Shown: positions 7,975-16,513 of the stretch, one piece after another
How positions within the stretch are numbered: the stretch's first letter is position 1
Layout of the letters: every line of letters begins with the position of its first letter
Assembly: GCA_965216155.1 (NCBI GenBank)
Contig: CBDCFD010000006.1
Span: forward strand, 434,001-498,000
DNA: 64,000 nt
Source: CATOSP01 sp965216155
GTDB taxonomy: Bacteria; Chloroflexota; Dehalococcoidia; Lucifugimonadales; UBA3495
Direction: 5' to 3'
The notes under the pieces: generated by a model
The model's database searches: none
What the model was told of the DNA's origin: nothing
What the model saw: the letters and a program-made list of their open reading frames with translations, nothing else
Translations under genes and position numbers: made by a program

Positions 7975-8796
7975 TCAGGCCGATTCTGATTGGTCGTCAT
8001 TCAGGCGTTCTTCGAGACGGTGGAGCGCGGCTTGCGTAGAGCGAATCTCGCGGAGAAGTTCTTGTCTCGACACCGGATGCTCAAACTCGCGAATGCCCTC
8101 GGCCTTGGCTTCGTCCAGATTGTTTATGATTATGGCGATGAACAGGTTGATAACCACGAATGTACCGACTACGACGAAGCTGACGAAGTATACCCACGCC
8201 AGAGGATAGGACTCCATCGCGGTGTACATGATGTCGGTCCATCCCTCTAACGTGATTATGTTGAACAGCGTTAACAAGGAAACGCCCAGGTTGCGCCAGT
8301 TGTCGGGGTCGTGTTCATGGAAGAGGTGGTAGCCAATTATGGCGTAGATGTAAACGATGATGCTCATCAGCATTATGACGTGCCCCACGCTGGGGATCGA
8401 GCGGACGAGCGCGGCGACTATCAGGCGCAGGTCTTTGATCGCCGAAATCAGCCGCAACACTCTCAGCAGGCGGGCGAGCCGCGCAATCATGGCAAACTGG
8501 CCGGTGGCCGGAACCAGCGCGAACACTATGACAAGGAAGTCAAAGACGTTCCAGCCGTCCCGGAAATACCCGGCAATTCGAGGGGACGATGCAAACATCT
8601 TGAACATCGCTTCAACGATGAACACGGCCAGCGCGGCCTGGTGCCCAAGATGAATCCAGTTTCCGAATTGCCGGTCCAATGCAGGGGAAGTGGCTATGCC
8701 GATCAGCACGCCGTTGGCTATGATAACCGCTATGATGAAATATTCGAAGGCGCGGGCTTCGACCAGCCGCCGGGATAAACATGTCAGCCGCGTCAT
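7975..8796 (-). CDS. Single-domain voltage-gated cation channel (NaChBac family)
   Basis: A 273-residue, six-transmembrane channel subunit. S1 begins at about residue 16 (FEYFIIAVIIANGVLIGIATS), split here as FEYFIIAVIIANG and VLIGIATS. S4 has the repeated arginines IARLARLLRVLRLI. The pore has the filter TLEGWTD, and S6 ends VVINLFIAIIINNLDEA. The C-terminus is a heptad-rich helix, as in tetrameric bacterial Nav channels. I choose the internal ATG at 8796 because the frame upstream (to 8904) has no channel similarity. Nav-type bacterial filters read TLESW; Gly after the Glu and a terminal Asp resemble calcium-channel repeats, so this may conduct calcium. Confidence 0.9.
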   Translation of the reverse strand: MTRLTCLSRRLVEARAFEYFIIAVIIANGVLIGIATSPALDRQFGNWIHLGHQAALAVFIVEAMFKMFASSPRIAGYFRDGWNVFDFLVIVFALVPATGQFAMIARLARLLRVLRLISAIKDLRLIVAALVRSIPSVGHVIMLMSIIVYIYAIIGYHLFHEHDPDNWRNLGVSLLTLFNIITLEGWTDIMYTAMESYPLAWVYFVSFVVVGTFVVINLFIAIIINNLDEAKAEGIREFEHPVSRQELLREIRSTQAALHRLEERLNDDQSESA

Positions 8797-9110
8797 TGCG
8801 CCGGGCTCTTGCCTTTCGCGCAGGTGAACGAGGACTGCGAGGCCGCGGTTACTCCGCCATCGGAGCTCAATGAGCGCCCAGGTTTCATGATCTCGATTCT
8901 CCATTGGTTTTCCCGGCCAGCAAGCTCGTTAGCCGGCCTGCCGCTGAGGCAGTGCAGGCAAGGTCAAATTGCGGAGTCACCGCGCCGATTGACGTTGAGC
9001 ATTGCGCAGGGGTTATCGACAAAGATACCGGGCACAGAGGCGTTCGAAGTAGAGTCTTTTTGCTTCATGTTATCGCCGTCTGCGTAAACTGCCAGGTGGC
9101 GCGGTCCGGG

Positions 9111-10232
9111 TTACCCCGCGGTGCCCATTAACCGCTGGCGGGTCTCCTCCGGCACCTGGCGCAGCCGGTCTCTGAAAGCGGTGTTGCCCCGGTCTGCGAC
9201 GCTGTGGGCGGCCTCGACCATCAGCTCCACACCGCCCAGATAGTCCTCCACGTGGATATACTCCGCCTCGATCCGTCCTTCCGGCGCTGCGTTGTGATAA
9301 TTGCCCAAGGGGAAGGCCACCCCGGTGGTCTGGTAACCGTAAACGGAGAAGGCGCTGGCCTCGCAGACTCCTCCGCTCATCAACTGCCGTTGTACCTTGA
9401 AGCCTTCAGGACGGCCTTGCAGGACTTCCCTGGCGCGAATTAGCACGGACTCTGCCTCAACGTTAAACGTGTACCCGGCGTCTCCCACGCGAATCACCGG
9501 GCCACTCCCCTGTTCTGCCCCTGGCAGGGCACGGCTGGACTCGGCGGACACGACCAGAGTATCGGGAGGCAGAGTCCCGGCCTCTGCCATCAGCCTGGCG
9601 CCCATGAGACCGATCTCTTCGGCGCGGGTGAACACCCCGTAGAAATCGCCCATTGGAGGGCGCTCCATCAACTCGGCCAGGGCCGAAAGGATCGATCCGC
9701 AGCCCGCCAGGTCGTCGGCAGCCCGCATCCTGATAAAGTCTCCGTCGAGGTGGAAGTCGACGAGGTCGAATACCACCGCGCAAGGGAGGGCAATCTCCTG
9801 GGGGGCGTCCAGCGAAATGAGGACCTGCCGGTCTGACTCTTCCCCGTGACGCCCGGCGGTTGACGCGGTGCGGCGTTGACCGCCGGGCGTGACTAGCTGG
9901 ACGGGGACGCCTGATTCAAAGCTGCTGGCGGGGACTCCTCCCAGAGCTGTTCCAACCAGGTAGTTGCCTTGGACGGCTACGGCTTCGAACCCCGGATGGT
10001 CCATGTGGGCCACGATGGCCAATGGGGTGACGCCGTTCGACTGCCCGCGGATGCGGGCGATGATGTTGCCGAAGTCATCTACTTGGAACGGCACACCCAT
10101 GTCCGCAAGATGCCCGGTTACGGTGGAAGAGACGCCGCCTTCATGGTAGGCGACTGCGGGTTGGGCTCCCAGGCTGGCTAGGATGCTTAGTGACCGTTCC
10201 TTTTGAATCGTCACGTTAGAAGGCTCCTCCAT
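9111..10232 (-). CDS. M42-family metallopeptidase (aminopeptidase-like)
   Basis: A 373-residue protein with the M42/M20 di-metal signature. The first ligand His is in IVAHMDHPGF, the bridging Asp in RAADDLAGCGS, the catalytic Glu pair in FTRAEEIGLMG, and later ligands are near VVSAESSRA and GNYHNAAPEG. Cytosolic, no signal peptide. Family members form large tetrahedral complexes that trim peptides. The ATG at 10232 follows GGAGG-like sequence poorly, but the N-terminus is family-like from residue 10. The gene is monocistronic and lies downstream of the glycosyltransferase gene on the same strand. Confidence 0.88.
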   Translation of the reverse strand: MEEPSNVTIQKERSLSILASLGAQPAVAYHEGGVSSTVTGHLADMGVPFQVDDFGNIIARIRGQSNGVTPLAIVAHMDHPGFEAVAVQGNYLVGTALGGVPASSFESGVPVQLVTPGGQRRTASTAGRHGEESDRQVLISLDAPQEIALPCAVVFDLVDFHLDGDFIRMRAADDLAGCGSILSALAELMERPPMGDFYGVFTRAEEIGLMGARLMAEAGTLPPDTLVVSAESSRALPGAEQGSGPVIRVGDAGYTFNVEAESVLIRAREVLQGRPEGFKVQRQLMSGGVCEASAFSVYGYQTTGVAFPLGNYHNAAPEGRIEAEYIHVEDYLGGVELMVEAAHSVADRGNTAFRDRLRQVPEETRQRLMGTAG

Positions 10233-10306
10233 CTAGATGGCCGGATTATAGCAAGCCTGAATTTCCTCATCCACAAGGACGAGGTTTACTTCGCTGACGA
10301 TGGCCT

Positions 10307-11065
10307 TTAGTCAAACGCGCCGCTTTCACCGCCCCGCCGCCGTGAGAAACGGCCAATGCCCAGCCGGAATTGGACCACGCTGCCCAGGCTGTGGAAGATG
10401 TCGCCGGCCGCTTGCACAATTCCCAGCTTGCTCTTTCCGCGTTCCCGGTCGGAGAAGGTGATCGGCACTTCCACGATGTGCAAGCCGGCTGACAACGCAA
10501 GCAAAATCGCTTCCGGGACGAATTCATAACCATTGCCCTGTGCGCGGGAAAGGACCATCGATGCCGCTTCGCGGGAGAAGACTCGGAAGTTGGTGGTGGA
10601 CTCTCGCGGCGCTCCCGCTCCCCAATGAAAGAGCAGGTTGGCCCCCCGGCTCAAGACCCTCCGCCGGAGGCTCAAATTACAGACCGTGCCTCCGGGCATG
10701 TATCGGCTCCCCTGAACGATGTCTGCGTTCTCTTTTTTGATAGTCTCGAATAGTTTCGGGGCTTCCGACGGGTCATGGGAGAGGTCGGCATCCATTGTTA
10801 GGATGTACTCGGCATCTGAACCCAAGGCCGCGGAGAGTCCTTCTCGCAGGGCCGAGCCCAGGCCGAGTTTACGGGGGCGTTGTATGAGGGTCAGATTGCC
10901 ATACTGCCAGGACAGCTCCCGGGCTACCCGGTAGGTCCCGTCCGGACTGCTATCGTCCACTACCAGGATTTCCAGGTCTTCTCCCAGCCGCTCCAATTCC
11001 TCGACCAGCAGGGTAAGGTTTTCGGCTTCGTTGTAGGTTGCCAGTACGATGGCAAGTTCGGGCAT
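10307..11065 (-). CDS. Polyprenol monophosphomannose synthase (GT2, DPM1-like)
   Basis: A 252-residue family-2 glycosyltransferase. It has the nucleotide-binding start LAIVLATYNEAENL, DDSSPDGT, GLGSALREGL, the DxD motif in TMDADLSHDP, and RESTTNFRVFSR and SDRERGKSKL near the end, all typical of dolichyl/polyprenyl-phosphate mannosyltransferases. It transfers mannose from GDP-mannose to polyprenyl phosphate on the inner face of the membrane. No C-terminal membrane domain is present. I start it at the ATG at 11065 (MPELAIVLATYN); the longer frame to 11254 reads through the IS66 end and is not family-like. Confidence 0.9.
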   Translation of the reverse strand: MPELAIVLATYNEAENLTLLVEELERLGEDLEILVVDDSSPDGTYRVARELSWQYGNLTLIQRPRKLGLGSALREGLSAALGSDAEYILTMDADLSHDPSEAPKLFETIKKENADIVQGSRYMPGGTVCNLSLRRRVLSRGANLLFHWGAGAPRESTTNFRVFSREAASMVLSRAQGNGYEFVPEAILLALSAGLHIVEVPITFSDRERGKSKLGIVQAAGDIFHSLGSVVQFRLGIGRFSRRRGGESGAFD

Positions 11066-11726
11066 TCGGTTTGCCTTCTTAGCTCGCTTGTTGGTATGGG
11101 TTGGACCCCAACCAGTATAGACGAAGTGCGGTAGCCCCGCCTGTCGACCGGTGCTATAGTAACTGTTCAGAGTTAGTGAGGTGAATTTGCCGAACCCCGC
11201 CGCCAGGCTGAAAAACACTGGCGTCCGGGGGCCGGATGTGGCATAAGAGAACAATGGAAACGAGACTGGACTTGGACCAGGCGAGCCGGGAAACCCTGCT
11301 GGTGATCATCGCGGAACAGCAGGGGGTCATCTCCGGACTGCGCCAGCGGGTTGAGAGCCTGGAAGCCCGGCTGTCCGGCGGCGGACCGGGAGCCAGGATG
11401 CCGGGGCACAAACCGGCCGCCAGGGGCAAGAAGGGGGCGGGGGAAGCAAAGAAGCCCCGCAGGAAGCGTCAACAGGGCTTTGCCCGGCTGCGGATGGAAC
11501 CCGCCGCGCAAGTGACCCACGCTCCGGAATTTTGCTCCGAATGCCATACTGCCCTGAGCGGGGGTTGGGTGCAGCGGACCCGGGAGGTCATCGAACTTCC
11601 GGTGTGTCCTGCCGAGGTTACAGAGCATGTCTTCATAGCCCGGACGTGTCCGCTGTGCCGGAAACGGAGGCTGCCCCGGGACCCTCTGAAAGGTCTGGCC
11701 GCGGGCCGTCAACGCCTGGGAGCCAA

Positions 11727-11745
11727 CCCCGTATCCAGTACGGGG
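11727..11745. repeat. Palindromic dispersed repeat, copy 1 (in-frame in IS66)
   Basis: CCCCGTA-TCCAG-TACGGGG, a 7-bp perfect stem with a 5-base loop, followed by CAGGCTTTG. It interrupts the expected GANLVSLIV of the transposase, giving GAN-PVSSTGQAL-VSLIV, an in-frame insertion of about 24 bases. Confidence 0.75.
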
Positions 11746-11995
11746 CAGGCTTTGGTGAGCCTGATAGTGACCCTGCGGGAAGAGGGCCGGCTGCCCGTAA
11801 GGACAATCCAATGGTATCTGCGAACGGTCCATCAGTTGAAACTGAGCGTTGGGGCCATCGTCCGGGCCGTCCACCAGGTTGCCCGGCAGGGAGGGCGGGA
11901 AGTGGGCGAGATCCTGGAGTGCATCCGTTCCAGCCCGGTGGTCCACGCCGATGAGACGGGCTGGCGGGAGAACGGGGTCAACGGCTGCGTCTGGA

Positions 11996-12015
11996 CCCCC
12001 GGTCCGGGCCGGGGG
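11996..12015. repeat. Palindromic dispersed repeat, copy 2 (variant, frame-breaking)
   Basis: CCCCCGG-TCCGGG-CCGGGGG followed by CAGGCTT. It has the same architecture and the same right flank as copy 1 but a changed stem. It splits VWT from FSTPTERFF of the transposase and shifts the frame. Confidence 0.6.
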
Positions 12016-12428
12016 CAGGCTTTTCAGTACTCCCACGGAGCGGTTCTTCCTGCGCCGGGGCCGGGGCAAGGAGGTGGTGGACGAGGTCTTGGGCGAGTCC
12101 CTTCGCCGGGATTCTGGTGAGCGACTTCTACGCCTCCTACGATCACTGCCCCGGATTGAAACAGCGGTGTTGGGCCCACCTGCTGCGGGACATCCACAAA
12201 CTGAAGGCGCTGTACCCGGAAGATACGGTCTTGGCGAAGTGGGCCCATGGAGTGCAGCGGCTCTACACCAAGGCCAGGGAGTGGGCGGCGGCGGGAGGAC
12301 GGCCCCTGCGCCAAGGCCAATTGGCGCTGGAGGAGCGGTTGCTGACGCTGTGCCAGCCTTTTCTGGAAGACCCGTTGGCGGTGCAAGCCAAGCTCTGCCG
12401 GCGGATTGAGCGGCACATCAAGAGCCTG

Positions 12429-12447
12429 CCCCGTACTTGATACGGGG
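12429..12447. repeat. Palindromic dispersed repeat, copy 3 (reverse orientation, adds a stop)
   Basis: CCCCGTA-CTTGA-TACGGGG. Read on the minus strand it is followed by CAGGCTCT, so it is inverted relative to copy 1. It adds 24 bases between HIKSL and FVFVSHP of the transposase and brings an in-frame TGA. Confidence 0.75.
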
Positions 12448-12766
12448 AACTGTTTGTCTTCGTGTCTCACCCGGAGGCGCCCTCGGACAATAACGCTGCG
12501 GAACGCAGTCTTCGCCACCTGGTAGTCAGCCGGAAAATCAGCGGCGGGACCCGCTCCGAACAGGGCAGCGACAGCAAAATGGCTCTGGCCTCCCTCTTCG
12601 GCGCTTGGCGTGCTAAGGGCCTCAATCCCTTCCTGGAAACCCGGCGGTTACTCATTTCCCCTCAAGTCTGAACAGTTACGTGCTATACTCCGAGCGATAC
12701 GGCCTTGGCCCGCTTCGGCCAGGGAGGCTTGTTACACTCGAAATAGCGATTCTCAGGAGGAACGCC

Positions 12767-13855
12767 GTGCTGCCACAGTTCAGGGTCCCCTTAGACGAGG
12801 CGGTATTAGTCCAAGAAGACAACCTGCGGGGTACCGTAGTCCCGATCTTCGAGAAGATGGGAGTCACTCCCGAGGACGCGCAATTGGCGGCGGACGTATT
12901 GGTGCTGGCGGACCTGCGAGGCGTGGACACTCACGGCGTATCCAATATGCTTCGGAGCTATGTCTCCGGATATCAGAGCGGCCAGATAAATCCCCGTCCC
13001 AATTGGAAAATCGTCCGCGAGACTCCCAGCACGGCCAACATCGACTCCGACCGGGGTCTGGGCGTCATCATCGCTCCCAAGGCTATGGAGATCGCCATCC
13101 AGAAGGCCAAGCAGGTGGGCATTGGAATGGTCACCATGGGCAACGGACGCCATCTGGGCATGGCCTCTTACCATGCGATGATGGCCCTGGAACACGACAT
13201 GATCGGCACGTGTATGACCTCATGCCCTCCTTCGGTTTTGCCCACATTCGGCGCTGAGCCGGTGTTGGGCACCAACCCTATCGCGGTGGCGGTCCCGGCC
13301 AGGAACGAGCCTCCTTTCGTATTCGACGCGGCCACCAGCACGGTGGCAGCTAACAAGATGGGCATCGCCCGCCGCCTTGGGATCAATATGGAGCCGGGCT
13401 GGGTTGCGGACAGAGAGGGGACTCCGATAATGGAAGAGGTGGACCCGGCCGACAGGGAGTCCGAGGGTTATACGCTCTTGCCGCTAGGCAGCACGCGGGA
13501 ACTGGGCTCGCATAAGGGTTACGGCCTCTCCTGCGTGGTGGACATCTTGGCGGGCGTCCTTACCGGAGTGGGTTACGGCGCTGTACCCGGACGGCCCAAC
13601 TTCGGCCACTACGTCGCGGCCTACAGCATTGACGCCTTCACCGACGTCGATGGTTTCAAAGATATGATGGACGAGTGGCTGTTGATGATGAAGAATGCCA
13701 AGCCCGCGCCGGGGCATGACCGGGTGTTGGTGGCCGGCCAGCCGGAGGCCGAGGTGGAGTTGGTGCGCCGGGCCGACGGCATCCCCTTCCACCCCGAAGT
13801 GGTGGACTGGCTGAGAGACACCTGCAGCGAGCTATCGGTGCCCTGCCTGGTGTAG
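12767..13855 (+). CDS. Ldh-family oxidoreductase (malate/L-lactate dehydrogenase type 2)
   Basis: A 362-residue NAD(P)-dependent 2-hydroxyacid/2-oxoacid reductase of the LDH2/MDH2 fold. Landmarks are RGVDTHGVSN (catalytic His region), NGRHLGMASYHAMMA, GTNPIAVAVPA and LGSHKGYGLS. The true start is the GTG at 12767 with AGGAGG at 12755-12760; the frame is open back to the IS66 end but that part has no ribosome site. It lies 87 bases beyond an IS66 insertion, so expression may now depend on a hybrid promoter. Substrate not predictable from sequence. Confidence 0.9.
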   Translation: MLPQFRVPLDEAVLVQEDNLRGTVVPIFEKMGVTPEDAQLAADVLVLADLRGVDTHGVSNMLRSYVSGYQSGQINPRPNWKIVRETPSTANIDSDRGLGVIIAPKAMEIAIQKAKQVGIGMVTMGNGRHLGMASYHAMMALEHDMIGTCMTSCPPSVLPTFGAEPVLGTNPIAVAVPARNEPPFVFDAATSTVAANKMGIARRLGINMEPGWVADREGTPIMEEVDPADRESEGYTLLPLGSTRELGSHKGYGLSCVVDILAGVLTGVGYGAVPGRPNFGHYVAAYSIDAFTDVDGFKDMMDEWLLMMKNAKPAPGHDRVLVAGQPEAEVELVRRADGIPFHPEVVDWLRDTCSELSVPCLV

Positions 13856-13884
13856 GCGGGGAATCTGCTTGAACGGACGGAGAA

Positions 13885-13926
13885 AAGGAGCGCGAGTTGC
13901 CCGGAACTATTCGCGCTCCTTGGATT
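13885..13926 (-). terminator. Rho-independent terminator
   Basis: Read on the minus strand, AAGGAGCGCGA pairs perfectly with TCGCGCTCCTT (13911-13921 with 13885-13895), a 15-base loop, then TTCT. It overlaps the last codons and stop of the gene at 13907-14299. Confidence 0.65.
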
Positions 13927-14299
13927 CACTGGATAGAAACTCCTCGACTTCTGGGGTAAACGAAAGCGTCTGTACACCGTCCACGTCTACGCCAAATCGT
14001 TTACGAGCCTCTCTCCAGCGTGCCCGTTCCTCTCGACGTCCTCTATCTATTAAGTCTTTTACGGCTTTTGGAATCAGGAGCACCATCCGCCCTATTACCT
14101 CCGAAATGATGGCTACCAGTAGAGCTATGCCTACTGACGCGCCAAAGATAGCGGCGAGCAGGTATATGTAGTCATCCTCTTGTAACGATTGCCAGTATCT
14201 CCATAGGTAAAAGCCTACGCAACTAACGTAGACGAGATAGTAGATAATCCAATAATCTTTGACCGCTCTCTTGATCCATTTCATTCTAACATGGATCAT
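13907..14299 (-). CDS. Small two-helix membrane protein, unknown
   Basis: A 130-residue protein with two strong membrane segments (about residues 17-34 and 46-76), then a charged cytoplasmic helix (DRGRREERARWREARKRFG) and an acidic tail. There is no family I recognise. Start is at ATG 14299 or the ATG five codons later. Its end forms the stem of a terminator. It stands alone between the Ldh-type gene and the flavin monooxygenase cluster. Confidence 0.65.
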   Translation of the reverse strand: MIHVRMKWIKRAVKDYWIIYYLVYVSCVGFYLWRYWQSLQEDDYIYLLAAIFGASVGIALLVAIISEVIGRMVLLIPKAVKDLIDRGRREERARWREARKRFGVDVDGVQTLSFTPEVEEFLSSESKERE

Positions 14300-14511
14300 T
14301 CTCCCGAATCAGGTAAGACGACGTTGGACTTGATGGCCGACGGTATACTCCTGAATGGGGCCGAGTACTTTGCCAAGATGGACGAGGTGGTCAAGGGCAT
14401 AGTTCGCTACGGGCTGCACCGTGGTGTCGCCGCTTCTTGGAGGATGTCTGCTGAACCGGCGCAGTCAGCGCGTGAGGCTATTAGTGGCGGGTATTGACCC
14501 GGCTCAAGCCC

Positions 14512-15642
14512 CTAGTCCTTCAGGGCCGGGATTACCTCTTTGCCAAACAGCTCTATGGAGCGCATCGTGTCTTCGTGGGAGAGTTGGCCGCCCTGGGCTT
14601 CCAGTAGCAGCGACCCGATGCCCAATTCGTTCTTGATGTGGAGGAGCTGCTCGGTCACCGAGTCCGGGTTGCCCACAACGAGGTGGTACCGTTCCTGAAG
14701 CTCTTGGTACGAAAGCTCGTTTAGAGGTGTTGGGCGACGGGCCGCTGTAGCCGTTGCCCCCGCGCGAGACGTGTACCCCGGAGGAGACCAGTATTCCCGG
14801 GGTCCTCTTAACGGGTAGTTCATCCGCCACAAAAAAGCCTTCCCGGCTTCCTGCGCTTTCTCCTCTGTCTCGTTTACGTGGGCGCAAATCATGTAGGCGA
14901 ATTTCTCCGGGCCCGGTTCCCAGCCGTCCTCCGCCGCGTACTCCCGGTACTGTTGGAACAGGTTCTTTGCCACCTCCAACGGAGTTAGGAAAGCGGCATA
15001 GGTGTACCGGTTGCGGGCCGCCCACTCCACCGTCTCCGGGCTGCCCGTACCGGGTACCCATATCGGAGGGTGGGGCTTCTGTATTGGGAGCATCCAGGGG
15101 TTGACAGCCCGGTATTGGTAGTGCTTGCCCTCCCAGCGGAAGGGGCCAGGGGTGGTCCATGCTTTGATTATCAGGTCGTGGCATTCCTCGAACCGTTCCC
15201 GGTTGTGGAGCGGGTTGGTGTTGTTGGCCCAACTCTCGATACCGATGCCCCTGACGAAACCGGACACGATGCGGCCGCCGGAGATCACGTCCAGCATGGC
15301 GATCTCCTCGGCCAGGCGGACGGGGTTGTCAGAAGTGGGCAGCATGTTGCCCAGCATCAGTATCTTGGCCGTGGAGGTGATGCGGGCCAGGATACCGCCG
15401 GAAATGTTTACCTCGACGTCCATGCACGACGGGGTGTTGTGGTGCTCGTTGATCATAAGCCCGTCGAAGCCCATCTCCTCGGCGTGTTGGTACTCATCCA
15501 GGTACCGCTTGAAGAGTTCGTGGGCCTTGCCGGGATCAAAGTATGTATTTGGAAACGTGAGCCTCATGGAGGGGTATTTTTCCGCCTCCGACTCGGGAAA
15601 CTCGGCAAAGGGCATTTCGGTGAAGTAATAGACGTCCGTCAC
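14512..15642 (-). CDS. Luciferase-like (LLM) flavin-dependent oxidoreductase
   Basis: A 376-residue bacterial-luciferase-fold enzyme. It has MGFDGLMINEHHNTPSCMD near residue 60, ARITSTAKILMLGNMLPTSD, EEIAMLDVISGGRIVSGFVRG, and WTTPGPFRWEGKHYQYR. It would use reduced FMN supplied by a separate reductase to oxygenate an unknown organic substrate. The start is the GTG at 15642, which overlaps the stop of the upstream hydrolase gene (GTGA), so translation is coupled. The paralogue at 16514-17725 shares long blocks. Operon order: LLM, alpha/beta hydrolase, LLM. Confidence 0.9.
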   Translation of the reverse strand: MTDVYYFTEMPFAEFPESEAEKYPSMRLTFPNTYFDPGKAHELFKRYLDEYQHAEEMGFDGLMINEHHNTPSCMDVEVNISGGILARITSTAKILMLGNMLPTSDNPVRLAEEIAMLDVISGGRIVSGFVRGIGIESWANNTNPLHNRERFEECHDLIIKAWTTPGPFRWEGKHYQYRAVNPWMLPIQKPHPPIWVPGTGSPETVEWAARNRYTYAAFLTPLEVAKNLFQQYREYAAEDGWEPGPEKFAYMICAHVNETEEKAQEAGKAFLWRMNYPLRGPREYWSPPGYTSRAGATATAARRPTPLNELSYQELQERYHLVVGNPDSVTEQLLHIKNELGIGSLLLEAQGGQLSHEDTMRSIELFGKEVIPALKD

Positions 15643-16424
15643 GCCAGAAACTCCAGCGCCACTCTTACGAACTCGTCGGGCTTTTCCACTTGGGGTGAGT
15701 GACCGCAGTTGTCGATAATTACCAGGTCGGACTTGGGAAGGGCTTGGTGGTAGAGTTCGGCGCATTCCACGGGCACCAGCCGGTCTTCTCTCCCCCAGAC
15801 GACTCTAGACGGTATGTTGACCCTGCCAAGCAGACCTGGCAATCGCGGGTCGTACATGTATGGCTTCCAGCATAGCCGGACCGCCATCTCCCGGTTGCCT
15901 TCGGCGGCTTCCGCCTGCTCCGGTGTGGGCGGCTGGTTGTAAAGCTGGTCGTACTCCGGGGCCTGGCTGGGATCGTGGAACAGCAATTCGGTGACCTGTG
16001 TTGGACTAATGATGAATATGTCGGCGATCTCGCCCTCTTGAGGTTTGATACCCACGGCGTTTACCAGCATCAGCTTGCTGAAGGCGTGGCGGCATGAAGC
16101 TACAACCTCGGAAGCGATCCAGCCTCCCATGGAGAATCCAATGGCCCTTGCGCCTTCAAGCCCCTGCTCTTCCAGGAACCAGGTATAGAACGAGGCCATG
16201 TCGGCTATGGATTCCAACCATTCGGGCCGGTCCGACCCGTGATACCCCGGGTGGGAGGGCAAGTAGACGGTGTAGTGGTCTGACAGGGCTTGGACGTAGC
16301 GCAGCCAGCCGGAGTTGCCCCCGGCTCCGTGGAACAAGACCAGCGGGTCTCCGGAGCCCCCGGTCAGCATGTGAACCTTGTTGCCGCCCACCTCGACAAG
16401 CTTTTCCGTGAACTCTGCGGCCAT
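15639..16424 (-). CDS. Alpha/beta hydrolase
   Basis: A 261-residue hydrolase with a full catalytic triad. The nucleophile Ser is in AIGFSMGGW (about residue 97), the acid Asp in WGREDRLVP (about 212), and His in NCGHSPQVEKP (about 241). The oxyanion-hole motif FHGAGGN is near residue 32. No signal peptide. It resembles C-C bond hydrolases and esterases that act after ring or side-chain oxygenation, which fits its place between two flavin monooxygenases. Its stop overlaps the start of the next gene by 4 bases. Confidence 0.9.
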   Translation of the reverse strand: MAAEFTEKLVEVGGNKVHMLTGGSGDPLVLFHGAGGNSGWLRYVQALSDHYTVYLPSHPGYHGSDRPEWLESIADMASFYTWFLEEQGLEGARAIGFSMGGWIASEVVASCRHAFSKLMLVNAVGIKPQEGEIADIFIISPTQVTELLFHDPSQAPEYDQLYNQPPTPEQAEAAEGNREMAVRLCWKPYMYDPRLPGLLGRVNIPSRVVWGREDRLVPVECAELYHQALPKSDLVIIDNCGHSPQVEKPDEFVRVALEFLA

Positions 16425-16513
16425 ATTTTATCCTTTCTTGCTTTGACAGATGTAGAGAGCGAGTGTCCGGTGGCTAGTGACCAGCCACTGACCAACGGGC
16501 ACTGGATGCGGAT

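Larger units (their letters stand above)
11254..12671 (+). pseudogene. IS66 transposase (TnpC), broken in three places
   Basis: The N-terminal region has a coiled coil (LRQRVESLEARL), then a zinc-finger CSECHTAL...CPLCRKRR and HADETGWRENG, then further on VSDFYASYDHCPG and NNAAERSLRHLVVSRKISGG, all TnpC landmarks. The frame shifts after VWT near 11995, where a 25-base palindromic repeat is inserted. It shifts again near 12100, where one extra C splits GES-FAGILVSDF. It then hits an in-frame TGA at 12438 inside another repeat copy. An in-frame repeat copy at 11727 adds the peptide PVSSTGQAL. Without these changes the protein would run to about 12671. It cannot be functional as written. Confidence 0.88.
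11159..12679 (+). mobile_element. IS66-family element with 8-bp target duplication
   Basis: The left end GTAACTGTTCAGA (11159) and the right end, its inverse (12 perfect bases at 12668-12679), bound a 1521-bp element. GTGCTATA is duplicated on both sides (11151-11158 and 12680-12687), matching the 8-bp duplication known for IS66. There is a single transposase gene and no tnpA or tnpB, as in the ISBst12 subgroup. The target TGCTATACT resembles an extended -10 box upstream of the Ldh-type gene at 12767, so insertion probably changed that promoter. Its transposase is broken. Confidence 0.92.

Noticed and set aside
12429..12447. TGA in the IS66 transposase as recoding
   Set aside because: It is inside an inserted palindromic repeat, not in native transposase sequence.
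14291..14497. Plus-strand ORF of 68 codons between the membrane protein and LLM genes
   Set aside because: No ribosome site, overlaps a divergent start, no similarity recognised.
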